Below are positions 1-7,758 of a DNA stretch of 64,000 nt, in pieces (position 1 is the first letter of the stretch; each line of letters begins with the position of its first letter). Source of the stretch: Deltaproteobacteria bacterium (GTDB lineage: Bacteria > Myxococcota_A > UBA9042 > PHBI01); the NCBI GenBank assembly GCA_020632715.1, contig JACKFA010000009.1, positions 186,001 to 250,000 of the forward strand. The letters run 5' to 3'. The position numbers were made by a program, and so were the translations under genes. The notes below the pieces were generated by a model, which was given only the letters and a program-made list of their open reading frames with translations, was not told the DNA's origin and searched no databases.

Positions 1-77
1 ACCGTCGCGTGGTCCACGATCATCGCGAGGATGGCGACGCCCCGGAGGGCGTCGAGCCTGGGGTTGCGCTCGCCCAT
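1..77 (-). CDS. Membrane acyltransferase-like protein, N-terminal fragment
   Basis: Only the first 25 codons lie in the window. Read on the minus strand from an ATG they give MGERNP followed by RLDALRGVAILAMIVDHAT. Arg-Leu-Asp-x-Leu-Arg-Gly leading into a hydrophobic helix is the hallmark first transmembrane segment of acyltransferase-3, OpgC and DUF1624 (heparan-alpha-glucosaminide N-acetyltransferase-like) membrane proteins. The motif is seen directly; the choice between these related families cannot be made from this fragment. The rest of the gene runs off the left edge. Confidence 0.6.
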   Translation of the reverse strand, partial: MGERNPRLDALRGVAILAMIVDHAT

Positions 78-143
78 CGACCGCCCGCTCCGCGTCGAGC
101 GCAGAGCGTGACAGGTCACGGCGAGGAAGCCAACCGGCGCCGG

Positions 144-512
144 TCAGCCGAGCTGGGTGAAGCCCTCGGGGAGGTCGGCCCCCTCGATCTCGCACTTCTG
201 GAAGACGGTGCCGGTCGTGCGCGCGCCCCGGAGCTTCGCGCCGCGGAGGTCCGTCCCGCGGAAGATCGCCTGACGCAGATAGGCGTCGGTGAGATCGGCG
301 TCGCGGAGGATGGCCCCGCCGAGGAACGCGTCGTTCAGGTTCGTCCCGACCATCTTGCAGCCGGTCATGTTGGCGGCGCCGAGGTCCGCCGCGCACAGGT
401 TCAGGTAGCTCAGGTCGAGCCCGGAGAGGTCGAGGCCCGAGAGGCGTGGCTTGTGGTCCTCGTGGATGCCGATGAGGGCCAGGACGAGCTCTTTGCGCGT
501 GATCTCCGCCAT
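144..512 (-). CDS. Pentapeptide-repeat protein
   Basis: A 122-residue protein beginning MAEITRKEL. From about residue 24 to 115 it is made of A(D/N)LxX-type pentapeptides (LSGLDLSGLDL, ADLGAANMTG, ADLTDAYLRQ, TDLRGAKLRG), which fold as a right-handed quadrilateral beta-helix. No signal peptide or membrane segment is visible, so it is probably cytoplasmic. The frame stays open another 34 codons upstream, but that part is Arg/Pro-rich and does not look like protein; the ATG chosen directly precedes the first helix. Members of this family range from gyrase-protecting proteins to unknown functions, and nothing here selects one. Confidence 0.8.
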   Translation of the reverse strand: MAEITRKELVLALIGIHEDHKPRLSGLDLSGLDLSYLNLCAADLGAANMTGCKMVGTNLNDAFLGGAILRDADLTDAYLRQAIFRGTDLRGAKLRGARTTGTVFQKCEIEGADLPEGFTQLG

Positions 513-630
513 GGTGGGGCTCCGCTGACTGGGTTTCGGGTGCGGCCCGCAGCGTACCGGACGAACCCGCCGCGCGCGACCCCACGGGAGGCCCCTCGGC
601 GGCCCACGCTCCACCCGACGCCCTGCTTCC

Positions 631-639
631 TGCTATGCT
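631..639 (+). promoter_or_regulatory. Extended -10 promoter element TGCTATGCT
   Basis: TG-N-TATGCT resembles an extended -10 hexamer. It lies 53 bp upstream of the cysteine-rich lipoprotein start. Near-identical TGCTATGCY elements precede two other genes in this window. No convincing -35 is seen. Confidence 0.4.
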
Positions 640-691
640 TCGCGCCCGCAGCACGCCCTCGCGGCGGCCGCACCAAAGCCCGGGAGAACCG

Positions 692-3600
692 ATGAAGCAC
701 GGCGCCTTCGCGCTCGCAACATACCGCCGCCGCGTCGCCGCGCTCGCCCTCGCCGTCGCCGCGACGGCAGCCTCCGGCGCCTGCGCGGACGGCGGCGCGA
801 AGAGCGGCATCGCCTCGTCCTTCCGCGTCGAGGTCGCCCCGCTCCCGCTGAGCGGCCTCACGAACGCCACCTACGTCGTGACCGTCACCGACGGCGCCGG
901 CGCCCGCCTCTACGAGAGCACGGTGAGCGCGGATCGCTACGGCGATGGGATCAGCGCCATCAGCTTCGACGCGCCCTGTCACCCGGACGCGCCGCAGCAC
1001 CGGATCGCGCTCGCGCTCGACTCGCTCGAGACCGTCGCCGGGAAGCTCGTCTCCGGGGTCGACTTCGACAACCCGGCGCCGCTCGACGCCCCCGTCGAGG
1101 TCGGCCGCACCTGCGTCGCCGGCGACGTCGTGCCCGTGCGCTTCGAGCTCGCCCCGGCGCGCCGCACCTCGACCGGCTTCTTCGACGTCGCCGTCGAGTG
1201 GGACGACCTCCTCTGCCGCGCGCGCCTCGCCTGCGACGCCGACCCGGACTCGAAGGTCGTGCCCGTGCTCGTCGACCCGCTGACGGGCGAGCCCGGCCCG
1301 ACGGCGCTCCTCGAGCTCGCGTGCGCGGCGCCCCCCGGCGACCCCGTCGTGCTCTACATGAGCACGGTGCTCGTGCGCTGCGGCGGGCAGCTCTTCCCGG
1401 TCGACGTCGCGGCCGGCCCCGGCCTCCTCGACCCGCCCTACGACGACCCCGAGGCGGACCTCCTCTTCCAGGCCGCGATCACGCGGAGCCAGGGCGCCGT
1501 CGGCGGCTACGACGTGACGTCCTGGCAGGTCGCGCTCGGGCTGAACCCGGTCGCGCTCGCGGCGCTCCCGGCGTGTACGGTCGAGGCCGCGGCGACGGCG
1601 GCGCGGACGGCCTTCCCCGGGGACGCGACGCCCGACGGCGTGCGCTGGCCCTACGTCCGCTGGGAGGTGCCGCTCCCGGAGGGCGGCGGCGCCTTCACCT
1701 GCGCGCACGAGGTCGGCGACGGGAGCGGCGTCGACCTCCGCTTCACCGACGGGCCCCCGCTCGCCTTCGCGGCGTCGTACTCGGCCTCCGACGGCGCCTG
1801 CCAGGTCGGCGACGACGCGCCCGCCGCGATCTGCCGCGAGGCCGCCGGCGCGTGCGACGTGGCCGAGGTCTGCGACGGGCAGACCGCCTCGTGCCCGGCG
1901 GACGCCGTGGCGCCGGTCGGGACGGTGTGTCGCGAGGCGGCGTCGGCGTGCGACGCGCCCGAGGCGTGCGACGGCGTCGGCGTCGCCTGCCCGCCCGACG
2001 CCGCGGCGGGCGCCGGGACGCCCTGCGAGGACGACGGCGACCCGTGCACCGTCGACACCTGCGACGGCGCCGGCGCGTGCACCCACGTCCCGGGGAACGC
2101 CGGCGTCGTGTGCCGCGCGGCCGCGGGGGCCTGCGACGTCGCCGAGGTCTGCGACGGGGAGATCGCGGGGTGCCCGGCGGACGCGGTCGTCGCGGTCGGG
2201 ACGACGTGCCGCGCGAGCCAGGGCTTCTGCGACGTGGCCGAGGCGTGTGACGGCGTCGCGGCGGCGTGCCCCGAGGACGGGTTCGTCGCGGCGGCGACCG
2301 AGTGCCGGCCGAGCCAGGGAGCGTGCGACCCGGCGGAGGCGTGCACGGGGGCGGCGCCGTCGTGCCCGGCCGACGTGAGGAGCCCGGCGGGGACGACGTG
2401 CCGCGAGGCCGCCGGCCCCTGCGACGCGGCCGAGGTGTGCGACGGGAGCGCCGCCGCGTGCCCTGCGGACGCGTTCGCGCCGGCGACGACCGAGTGCCGC
2501 CCGAGCGCCGGACTCTGCGACGTCGCCGAGCGGTGCCCCGGCGACGCGGCCGGCTGCCCGACGGACGCGCGGGTCGAGGCGGGGACGGTGTGCCGGGCGA
2601 AGGGCGGCGACTGCGACGTCGCGGAGGTGTGCAACGGCGGGAGCGCGGACTGCCCGGCCGACGGCAAGGTCGCGGGCGGGACGACGTGCCGCGGGGCGGC
2701 CGGCCCGTGCGATGTGGCCGAGGCGTGCGACGGCGTCGCGAGCGCGTGCCCGGCCGACGTCTTCCTCTCGGCGTTCGAGGTGTGTCGACCGAGCGGCGGC
2801 CTGTGCGACGTGGCCGAGCGCTGCCCGGGCGACGGGGCGCAGTGCGGCGCGGACGAGAAGCGCCCGAGCGGCGCCGAGTGCCGCGCGAAGAACGACCAGT
2901 GCGACGTGGCCGAGACGTGCGACGGGGTCTCGAACGGCTGCCCCGCGAACGGCTACGCCGGCGCGGGCACCGCGTGCGGGAGCAGCGGCGCCGCGGGCTG
3001 CGACGCGCCCGACTCGTGCGACGGCGCCGGCGCCTGCGTCGACCGCGTCGCGACGCAGGGGACGACGTGCCGCGCGGGCAACGGGGTCTGCGACCCGGCG
3101 GAGGTGTGCGACGGGGCGACCAAGACGTGCCCCGCGAACGCGTTCGCGGCGTCGGGGACGACCTGCGGGAGCAGCAGCGCCGCCGACTGCGACGCGCCGG
3201 ACAGCTGCGACGGGGCCGGCGCCTGCGTCGACCGCGTCGACCCGGCGACGACGATCTGCCGCGCGGCCGTCGACGTCTGCGACGTCACCGAGCGCTGCAC
3301 CGGGAGCAGCAAGACCTGCCCCGCGAACGGCTTCGCGGCGTCGGGGACGACCTGCGGCAGCAGCAGCGCCGCCGACTGTGACGCGCCCGACTCCTGCGAC
3401 GGCGGCGGCGCCTGTGTCGACCGCGTCGACCCCGCGACGACGGTCTGCCGCGCCGCGGTCGACGTCTGCGACGTGGCCGAGCGCTGCACCGGGAGCAGCA
3501 AGACCTGTCCCGCGAACGGCTTCGCGAGCGCGGGCACGAGCTGCGGGAGCACCAGCGCCGCCGACTGTGACGCGCCCGACTCGTGCGACGGCGGCGGCGC

Positions 3601-4024
3601 CTGCGTCGACCGCGTCGACCCCGCGACGACGGTCTGCCGCGCCGCGGTCGACGTCTGCGACGTCACCGAGCGCTGCACCGGCAGCTCGAAGGCGTGCCCC
3701 GCGAACGGCTTCGCGCCGTCGGGCACCGCGTGCGGGAGCAGCAGCGCGACCGCCTGCGACGCGCCCGACTCCTGCGACGGCGGCGGCGCCTGTGTGGACC
3801 GCGTCGACCCGCAGGGCACCGTGTGCCGCGCGGGCGACGGCGTGTGCAACCCGGCGGAGCGCTGTGACGGCGGCGCGAAGACCTGCCCGGCGGACGGCGG
3901 CAACGTGGCGGGCGGCTCCTGCGGGAGCTGTGGGCGCTGCACGACGGCCGGCTGTGGCTCGCAGTGCTCGGGGTACTGCTGCGAGCCCGGGATCTGCGTC
4001 ACCGGCGGCGCCGACTGCCCGTGA
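692..4024 (+). CDS. Large disintegrin-like cysteine-repeat lipoprotein
   Basis: A 1110-residue exported protein. The start chosen is the ATG after GGGAGA, giving MKHGAFALAT, a basic stretch, a hydrophobic core and a probable lipidation Cys at residue 31 (ASGAC). The site is not an ideal lipobox, so anchoring is inferred. Residues about 32-370 are a beta-rich globular part with scattered Cys. From about 375 to the end there are roughly 22 modules of 28-33 residues with the pattern CRxxxGxCDVAExCDGxxxxCPADxxxxxGT. The last third alternates with CGSSSAADCDAPDSCDG units, followed by a Cys-rich tail (SGYCCEPGIC). The module resembles the Cys framework of metazoan ADAM/disintegrin domains; similar arrays are known in myxobacterial surface proteins. 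Role unknown, plausibly a disulfide-rigid surface stalk or adhesin. Confidence 0.85.
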   Translation: MKHGAFALATYRRRVAALALAVAATAASGACADGGAKSGIASSFRVEVAPLPLSGLTNATYVVTVTDGAGARLYESTVSADRYGDGISAISFDAPCHPDAPQHRIALALDSLETVAGKLVSGVDFDNPAPLDAPVEVGRTCVAGDVVPVRFELAPARRTSTGFFDVAVEWDDLLCRARLACDADPDSKVVPVLVDPLTGEPGPTALLELACAAPPGDPVVLYMSTVLVRCGGQLFPVDVAAGPGLLDPPYDDPEADLLFQAAITRSQGAVGGYDVTSWQVALGLNPVALAALPACTVEAAATAARTAFPGDATPDGVRWPYVRWEVPLPEGGGAFTCAHEVGDGSGVDLRFTDGPPLAFAASYSASDGACQVGDDAPAAICREAAGACDVAEVCDGQTASCPADAVAPVGTVCREAASACDAPEACDGVGVACPPDAAAGAGTPCEDDGDPCTVDTCDGAGACTHVPGNAGVVCRAAAGACDVAEVCDGEIAGCPADAVVAVGTTCRASQGFCDVAEACDGVAAACPEDGFVAAATECRPSQGACDPAEACTGAAPSCPADVRSPAGTTCREAAGPCDAAEVCDGSAAACPADAFAPATTECRPSAGLCDVAERCPGDAAGCPTDARVEAGTVCRAKGGDCDVAEVCNGGSADCPADGKVAGGTTCRGAAGPCDVAEACDGVASACPADVFLSAFEVCRPSGGLCDVAERCPGDGAQCGADEKRPSGAECRAKNDQCDVAETCDGVSNGCPANGYAGAGTACGSSGAAGCDAPDSCDGAGACVDRVATQGTTCRAGNGVCDPAEVCDGATKTCPANAFAASGTTCGSSSAADCDAPDSCDGAGACVDRVDPATTICRAAVDVCDVTERCTGSSKTCPANGFAASGTTCGSSSAADCDAPDSCDGGGACVDRVDPATTVCRAAVDVCDVAERCTGSSKTCPANGFASAGTSCGSTSAADCDAPDSCDGGGACVDRVDPATTVCRAAVDVCDVTERCTGSSKACPANGFAPSGTACGSSSATACDAPDSCDGGGACVDRVDPQGTVCRAGDGVCNPAERCDGGAKTCPADGGNVAGGSCGSCGRCTTAGCGSQCSGYCCEPGICVTGGADCP
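2978..3818 (+). repeat. In-gene tandem repeat, about 189-bp unit
   Basis: Within the cysteine-rich lipoprotein gene, a two-module unit of about 63 codons recurs almost unchanged about four times. Each carries a CGSSSAADCDAPDSCDG half and a CRAAVDVCDV(T/A)ERC half. The near-identity at DNA level, greater than between the older modules upstream, suggests recent unequal-crossover expansion, so copy number may vary among strains. Collapse in assembly is also possible. Confidence 0.75.
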
Positions 4025-4034
4025 GCGAAGGGCG

Positions 4035-4063
4035 TTGACGGCGGGGTCCGCTCGCGATATCTG
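4035..4063 (+). promoter_or_regulatory. Sigma-70 type promoter of the VOC gene
   Basis: TTGACG (4035-4040), a 17-nt spacer and TATCTG (4058-4063) lie 38 bp before the VOC gene start. Spacing is ideal and five of six -35 positions match. The imperfect dyad CTGAACAAACGTCCAG begins at the -10 and covers the expected start site, as a repressor operator would. Confidence 0.5.
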
Positions 4064-4076
4064 AACAAACGTCCAG
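4061..4076. promoter_or_regulatory. Candidate operator dyad CTGAACAAACGTCCAG
   Basis: Half-sites CTGAAC and GTCCAG are inverted with one mismatch around a 4-nt centre, overlapping the -10 end and transcription start of the VOC gene promoter. The TGAAC half-site resembles the TetR operator proposed near the efflux genes, but the spacing differs, so a different regulator is equally possible. Confidence 0.3.
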
Positions 4077-4100
4077 ACACACCCGCGCACAGGAGCCCCG

Positions 4101-4538
4101 ATGGAGCAGCGGCTGACCCTCGTGACGCTCGGCGTCCAAGACCTCGCGCGAGCCCGCGCTTTCTACGAGGCGCTCGGCTGGCGCCCCGCGAAGGCGAGCC
4201 AGGGCGACGTCGTCTTCTTCCAGCTCGGCGGGGGCCTCGCGCTCTCCCTCTTCCCGCGCGAGTCGCTCGCGGCCGACGCCAAGGTCGCGGACGACGCGCC
4301 GGCGGGCTTCTCCGGCATCACGCTCGCCCACAACGTGCGCGAGAAGGCCGACGTGGCCACGGTCCTCGCCGCGGCCGAGGCCGCCGGCGGGAGGATCGTG
4401 AAGCCCGCGGAGGACGTCTTCTGGGGCGGCCACTCGGGCTACTTCGCGGACACCGAGGGGCACCTCTGGGAGGTCGCCTGGAACCCGTACTGGCAGCTCG
4501 GAGCGGACGGCGGCGTCACCATCGACCCGCCCGAATAG
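4101..4538 (+). CDS. VOC (glyoxalase/bleomycin-resistance fold) family protein
   Basis: A 145-residue single-polypeptide VOC protein: MEQRLTLVTLGVQDLARARAFYEALGW is the classic first beta-alpha-beta element, and the second half ends in GYFADTEGHLWEVAWNP, the usual DPDGxxWE-type metal-binding strand. AGGAG sits 6 nt before the ATG. Glyoxalase I, dioxygenase and antibiotic-binding members share this fold, and substrate cannot be told from sequence. A strong promoter with an overlapping dyad suggests separate, repressible expression. Confidence 0.85.
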   Translation: MEQRLTLVTLGVQDLARARAFYEALGWRPAKASQGDVVFFQLGGGLALSLFPRESLAADAKVADDAPAGFSGITLAHNVREKADVATVLAAAEAAGGRIVKPAEDVFWGGHSGYFADTEGHLWEVAWNPYWQLGADGGVTIDPPE

Positions 4539-4540
4539 TG

Positions 4541-4602
4541 GCGCCTCGACGAGACGCTGAATAGCGTTCACCGACCGACCGTCGAGGCGCCCCGCGCCTC
4601 GA
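4541..4602 (+). promoter_or_regulatory. Competing inverted repeats (attenuator-like leader)
   Basis: Three copies of one arm are arranged A-B-A': GCGCCTCGAC (4541-4550), GTCGAGGCGC (4581-4590) and GCGCCTCGA (4594-4602). B can pair perfectly with either A (10 bp, enclosing an inner ACGCT/AGCGT stem) or A' (9 bp, CCC loop), but not both. It starts just after the VOC stop codon and ends 29 nt before the next start. No poly-U follows. Either a processed or terminating hairpin, or a conformational switch in the leader of the downstream lipoprotein gene. Confidence 0.45.
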
Positions 4603-4630
4603 TGGCGAGGCCCCAGCCCGAGAGGAACCC

Positions 4631-5866
4631 GTGAACGTCGCCGCCTCCGCCCGTGTCGCCCCGCTCGTCGCCCTCGTGGCGCTCCTCTCCACCGCCTGCG
4701 GCGACAGCGGCGGCGGCGGCGGAGGCGGAGGCGGAGGCCTCACCGACACGGTCGGCGGCACGGGCACGCCGCCTGCCTGCACGCTCGTCGGGGACCCGAT
4801 CCCCCTCCCCTACGGCCGCGACTTCGACGTGGCCGCCCTCGACGACGCCTCGTTCGTCCTCGTCATGTCGGGCGACGACGCCGTCACCTACCGCGTCGTC
4901 ACCGCCTCGGCCGTCAGCGATCCCGACGCGGTCGCCGTCGGTCGCGGCGCGGTCCACCTCGTTGCGCGCGCGGGCGTGGTCTTCCTCGAGACGTTCCCCC
5001 TCGGCTGGGCGCTCGGCCCGAAGCTCGCGACCTTCGACGGCGCCGCGTGGACGGCGACGACGAGCGAGCGCGTCGCGACGTCCTCGAGCTTCACGTCGGG
5101 TGCCGCGCTCGCCGCCTCGGCCGACGAGCTCGCGGTCGTCTGGGTCGACGGCATCTCGACGACCGAGGGCTATATCGCGACCTGGTCGGACGCCGGGTTG
5201 AGCCCAGCCGACCCCGCGCTCGCCGACGTCGGCGACCTCCTGGGGTACAGCGTCCAGGCCGCGTACGACCTCTCGGGCCGGCTCCACGTCGTCGTGGTCG
5301 GCGAGGTCGGCGGCTCGCGCGGGCTCGCCCGGGCGACGCGCGGGCTCGACGGGGTGTGGGGCGAGGCCACCCTCGTCGGCGCCGCGCCGGGCGCGCTCCA
5401 GAACATCATCGTGACCGGGGTCGCGGCCGATCCGGGCGGCGGCGTCTGGCTCGCCGAGATCCACGGCGAGGACTTCCTCGAGGACGTCGACGGCGCGCTG
5501 ACGGTGTGGCGCGACGGTGGGAGCGGGGCGACCGTCGCGGGCACCGTCGCGGACGAGCGGCCGGTCGTCGAGGGGCTCTCGCTCGCCGCGGCGGGCGCCG
5601 GGCGGCTCGTGCTGACCGCGTCGTGGGGCGAGAACAACCTCGAGTATCAGAAGAGCGACGACGAGGTGCTGCTCTACGTCTGCGGCGCCACGGGGGGCTG
5701 CCGGCAGGGGGCCGTGCTCGACGGGCGGAAGGGGGTCTTCTACGACGGCACGCGCGTCGCGATGGGGCCGTCCGGCGCCGACGGCCTCGCGGTCTGGGCG
5801 TGGCAGGAGAAGGGCGACTCGGACATCGAGGGCGCGACGGCCCAGCGCTTCCGCTGCAGCCGCTGA
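4631..5866 (+). CDS. Secreted lipoprotein of unknown function
   Basis: 411 residues starting at a GTG preceded by AGAGG. The signal peptide ends in LLSTAC (lipidated Cys23), followed by a run of about ten glycines that would act as a flexible tether from the membrane. The remainder is beta-rich, with recurring segments such as LALSADELAVVWVDG and DLSGRLHVVVVGEVGG that look like blades of a propeller-type fold built on observation/log style repeats; this is inference. No catalytic motif is recognised. A leader with mutually exclusive hairpins precedes it. Confidence 0.75.
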   Translation: MNVAASARVAPLVALVALLSTACGDSGGGGGGGGGGLTDTVGGTGTPPACTLVGDPIPLPYGRDFDVAALDDASFVLVMSGDDAVTYRVVTASAVSDPDAVAVGRGAVHLVARAGVVFLETFPLGWALGPKLATFDGAAWTATTSERVATSSSFTSGAALAASADELAVVWVDGISTTEGYIATWSDAGLSPADPALADVGDLLGYSVQAAYDLSGRLHVVVVGEVGGSRGLARATRGLDGVWGEATLVGAAPGALQNIIVTGVAADPGGGVWLAEIHGEDFLEDVDGALTVWRDGGSGATVAGTVADERPVVEGLSLAAAGAGRLVLTASWGENNLEYQKSDDEVLLYVCGATGGCRQGAVLDGRKGVFYDGTRVAMGPSGADGLAVWAWQEKGDSDIEGATAQRFRCSR

Positions 5867-5897
5867 GGGCGGCTCCCGAGGCGGGCGACCGGGACCT

Positions 5898-5934
5898 GTA
5901 GCGACGCGCGACGGCGGTTGTCGCGAAACGCTAC
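5898..5934. promoter_or_regulatory. Inverted repeat, candidate activator-binding site
   Basis: GTAGCG and CGCTAC are inverted 25 nt apart and enclose a second inverted pair, GCGAC/GTCGC. The element lies about 66-100 bp upstream of a consensus sigma-54 promoter, the normal place for an enhancer bound by a sigma-54 activator. The likely partner is the AcoR-like regulator encoded downstream. No known AcoR consensus was matched. Confidence 0.35.
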
Positions 5935-5999
5935 GATCGGGTGGGTCCGCGGCGCGGTGTTCGGCCGGAGACGCCGTCGAGAGCGTCGTCGACGCGAGG

Positions 6000-6015
6000 T
6001 GGCACAGGCGTTGCT
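6000..6015 (+). promoter_or_regulatory. Sigma-54 (RpoN) promoter of the aldehyde dehydrogenase gene
   Basis: TGGCACAGGCGTTGCT matches the consensus TGGCACRNNNNTTGCW at every defined position, including the GG and GC dinucleotides with the required 10-nt gap. It lies 93 bp upstream of the dehydrogenase ATG, giving a leader of about 80 nt. The AcoR-like enhancer-binding protein encoded downstream is the obvious activator. Confidence 0.75.
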
Positions 6016-6041
6016 CTTGGTGGCGGGCACGGGTCACACAC

Positions 6042-6069
6042 CCAAGAACCAAGAGCCAAGAGCCAAGAG
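6042..6069 (+). repeat. Heptamer tandem repeat CCAAGAR x4
   Basis: One CCAAGAA followed by three CCAAGAG units in the leader between the sigma-54 promoter and the dehydrogenase start. Its purine-rich, lower-GC composition contrasts with the surroundings. It may be a slippage-prone tract altering leader length; no other role is visible. Confidence 0.7.
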
Positions 6070-6108
6070 CCTCTCTCACGACCGCACGACGACAGGGAGT
6101 CCGTCACC

Positions 6109-7629
6109 ATGACCTACGCCTTCCCGAACACGCAGGGCGCGCTCGTCACGTTCAAGAGCCGCTACGCCAACTACATCGGCGGCGAGTGGGTCGCCCCGCG
6201 CAAGGGCGCCTACTTCGAGAACGTCTCGCCGGTGACCGGCGAGAGCTTCACCGAGATCCCGCGCTCGACCGCCGAGGACATCGAGGCCGCCCTCGACGCC
6301 GCGCACCGCGCCAAGGCCGAGTGGGGCCGCACCTCGGTCGGCGCGCGCTCCGCGATCCTCATGAAGATCGCCGACCGCCTCGAGGCGAACCTCGAGATGC
6401 TCGCGGTCGCCGAGACCTGGGACAACGGCAAGGCCGTCCGCGAGACCCTCGCCGCCGACCTCCCGCTCACGATCGACCACTTCCGCTACTTCGCGGGCGT
6501 CATCCGCGCCCAGGAAGGCGCCATCAGCCAGCTCGACGACAAGACCGTCGCCTACCACTTCCACGAGCCGCTCGGCGTCGTCGCGCAGATCATCCCGTGG
6601 AACTTCCCGCTGCTCATGGCGGCGTGGAAGCTCGCGCCGGCGCTCGCGGCCGGGAACTGCGTCGTGCTGAAGCCCGCGGAGCAGACGCCCGCGAGCATCC
6701 TGCTGATGATGGAGCTCATCGGCGACCTCCTGCCGCCGGGCGTGCTCAACGTCGTGAACGGCTTCGGCGTCGAGGCCGGCAAGCCGCTCGCGCTCTCGCC
6801 GCGCATCTCGAAGGTCGCGTTCACGGGCGAGACGACGACCGGGCGCCTCATCATGCAGTACGCGTCCGAGAACCTGATCCCGGTCACGCTCGAGCTCGGC
6901 GGCAAGTCGCCGAACATCTTCTTCGCCGACGTCCTCGAGCACGACGACGCCTTCCGCGACAAGGCGCTCGAGGGCTTCGCGATGTTCGCCCTGAACCAGG
7001 GCGAGGTCTGCACGTGTCCGTCGCGCGCGCTCGTCGACCGCTCGATCTACGGGCAGTTCTCGGAGCTCGTGGTCGACCGCACGCAGAAGATCAAGACGGG
7101 CAACCCGCTCGATCCGAGCGTGATGATGGGCGCGCAGGCGTCGCAGGATCAGCTCGAGAAGATCCTCTCGTACATCGAGATCGGTCAGCAGGAGGGGGCG
7201 AAGGTGCTGACGGGCGGGCGCCGGGCCGAGCTCGGCGGCCCGCTCGCCGGCGGCTTCTACGTGGAGCCCACGATCTTCGACGGCAACAACGCCATGCGGA
7301 TCTTCCAGGAGGAGATCTTCGGGCCGGTCGTCTCGATGACCTCGTTCGACGGCTACGACGACGCCATCAAGATCGCGAACGACACGCTCTACGGCCTCGG
7401 CGCCGGGGTCTGGTCGCGCGACGGGAACGTGGCCTACCGCGCCGGCCGCGCCATCGAGGCGGGGCGCGTGTGGACGAACTGCTACCACCTCTACCCGGCG
7501 CACGCGGCGTTCGGCGGCTACAAGCAGAGCGGCATCGGGCGCGAGACGCACCAGATGATGCTCGCGCACTACCAGCGCACGAAGAACCTGCTCGTCTCCT
7601 ACGATGAGAACGCCATGGGCTTCTTCTGA
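6109..7629 (+). CDS. NAD-dependent (acet)aldehyde dehydrogenase, AcoD/ExaC type
   Basis: 506 residues. Oxidises aldehydes to carboxylic acids with NAD(P)+ in the cytoplasm. NYIGGEWVAP opens the family fold. IIPWNFP carries the catalytic Asn, LELGGKSPN the general base Glu262, and NQGEVCTCPSR the nucleophile Cys301 with a second Cys at 303, a pattern of the acetaldehyde dehydrogenases AcoD, ExaC and AldB. The frame is open upstream, but only this ATG fits the family N terminus and the mapped leader. The gene is followed by its usual partner DUF779 and by an AcoR-like activator, and preceded by a consensus sigma-54 promoter. Together these indicate induction by an alcohol, aldehyde or acetoin-type carbon source. 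Confidence 0.93.
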   Translation: MTYAFPNTQGALVTFKSRYANYIGGEWVAPRKGAYFENVSPVTGESFTEIPRSTAEDIEAALDAAHRAKAEWGRTSVGARSAILMKIADRLEANLEMLAVAETWDNGKAVRETLAADLPLTIDHFRYFAGVIRAQEGAISQLDDKTVAYHFHEPLGVVAQIIPWNFPLLMAAWKLAPALAAGNCVVLKPAEQTPASILLMMELIGDLLPPGVLNVVNGFGVEAGKPLALSPRISKVAFTGETTTGRLIMQYASENLIPVTLELGGKSPNIFFADVLEHDDAFRDKALEGFAMFALNQGEVCTCPSRALVDRSIYGQFSELVVDRTQKIKTGNPLDPSVMMGAQASQDQLEKILSYIEIGQQEGAKVLTGGRRAELGGPLAGGFYVEPTIFDGNNAMRIFQEEIFGPVVSMTSFDGYDDAIKIANDTLYGLGAGVWSRDGNVAYRAGRAIEAGRVWTNCYHLYPAHAAFGGYKQSGIGRETHQMMLAHYQRTKNLLVSYDENAMGFF

Positions 7630-7758
7630 GATCGCGCTCGCCGGGGGATCGCGTCGAGGCGCGGTCCCTCCGGCTCCTGCACGTCAGCCGCGTGGCGCGC
7701 GAGCGCCGCGCGGCCGCGCCGTCTCGATCCGTCACCCGCGACCGCGAGCCCCGACACC

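Noticed and set aside
2978..3818. CRISPR-like array
   Set aside because: Repeats are in-frame coding modules of varying length with no spacers and no cas genes.
410..4090. Very long open frame antisense to the Cys-repeat lipoprotein
   Set aside because: High-GC shadow: Ala/Arg/Val-rich without domains, and the plus strand has a signal peptide, repeats and a ribosome-binding site.
5867..6108. tRNA or small protein gene in the gap before the aldehyde dehydrogenase
   Set aside because: No cloverleaf or credible short coding frame; the gap is explained by promoter, inverted repeat and heptamer repeats.
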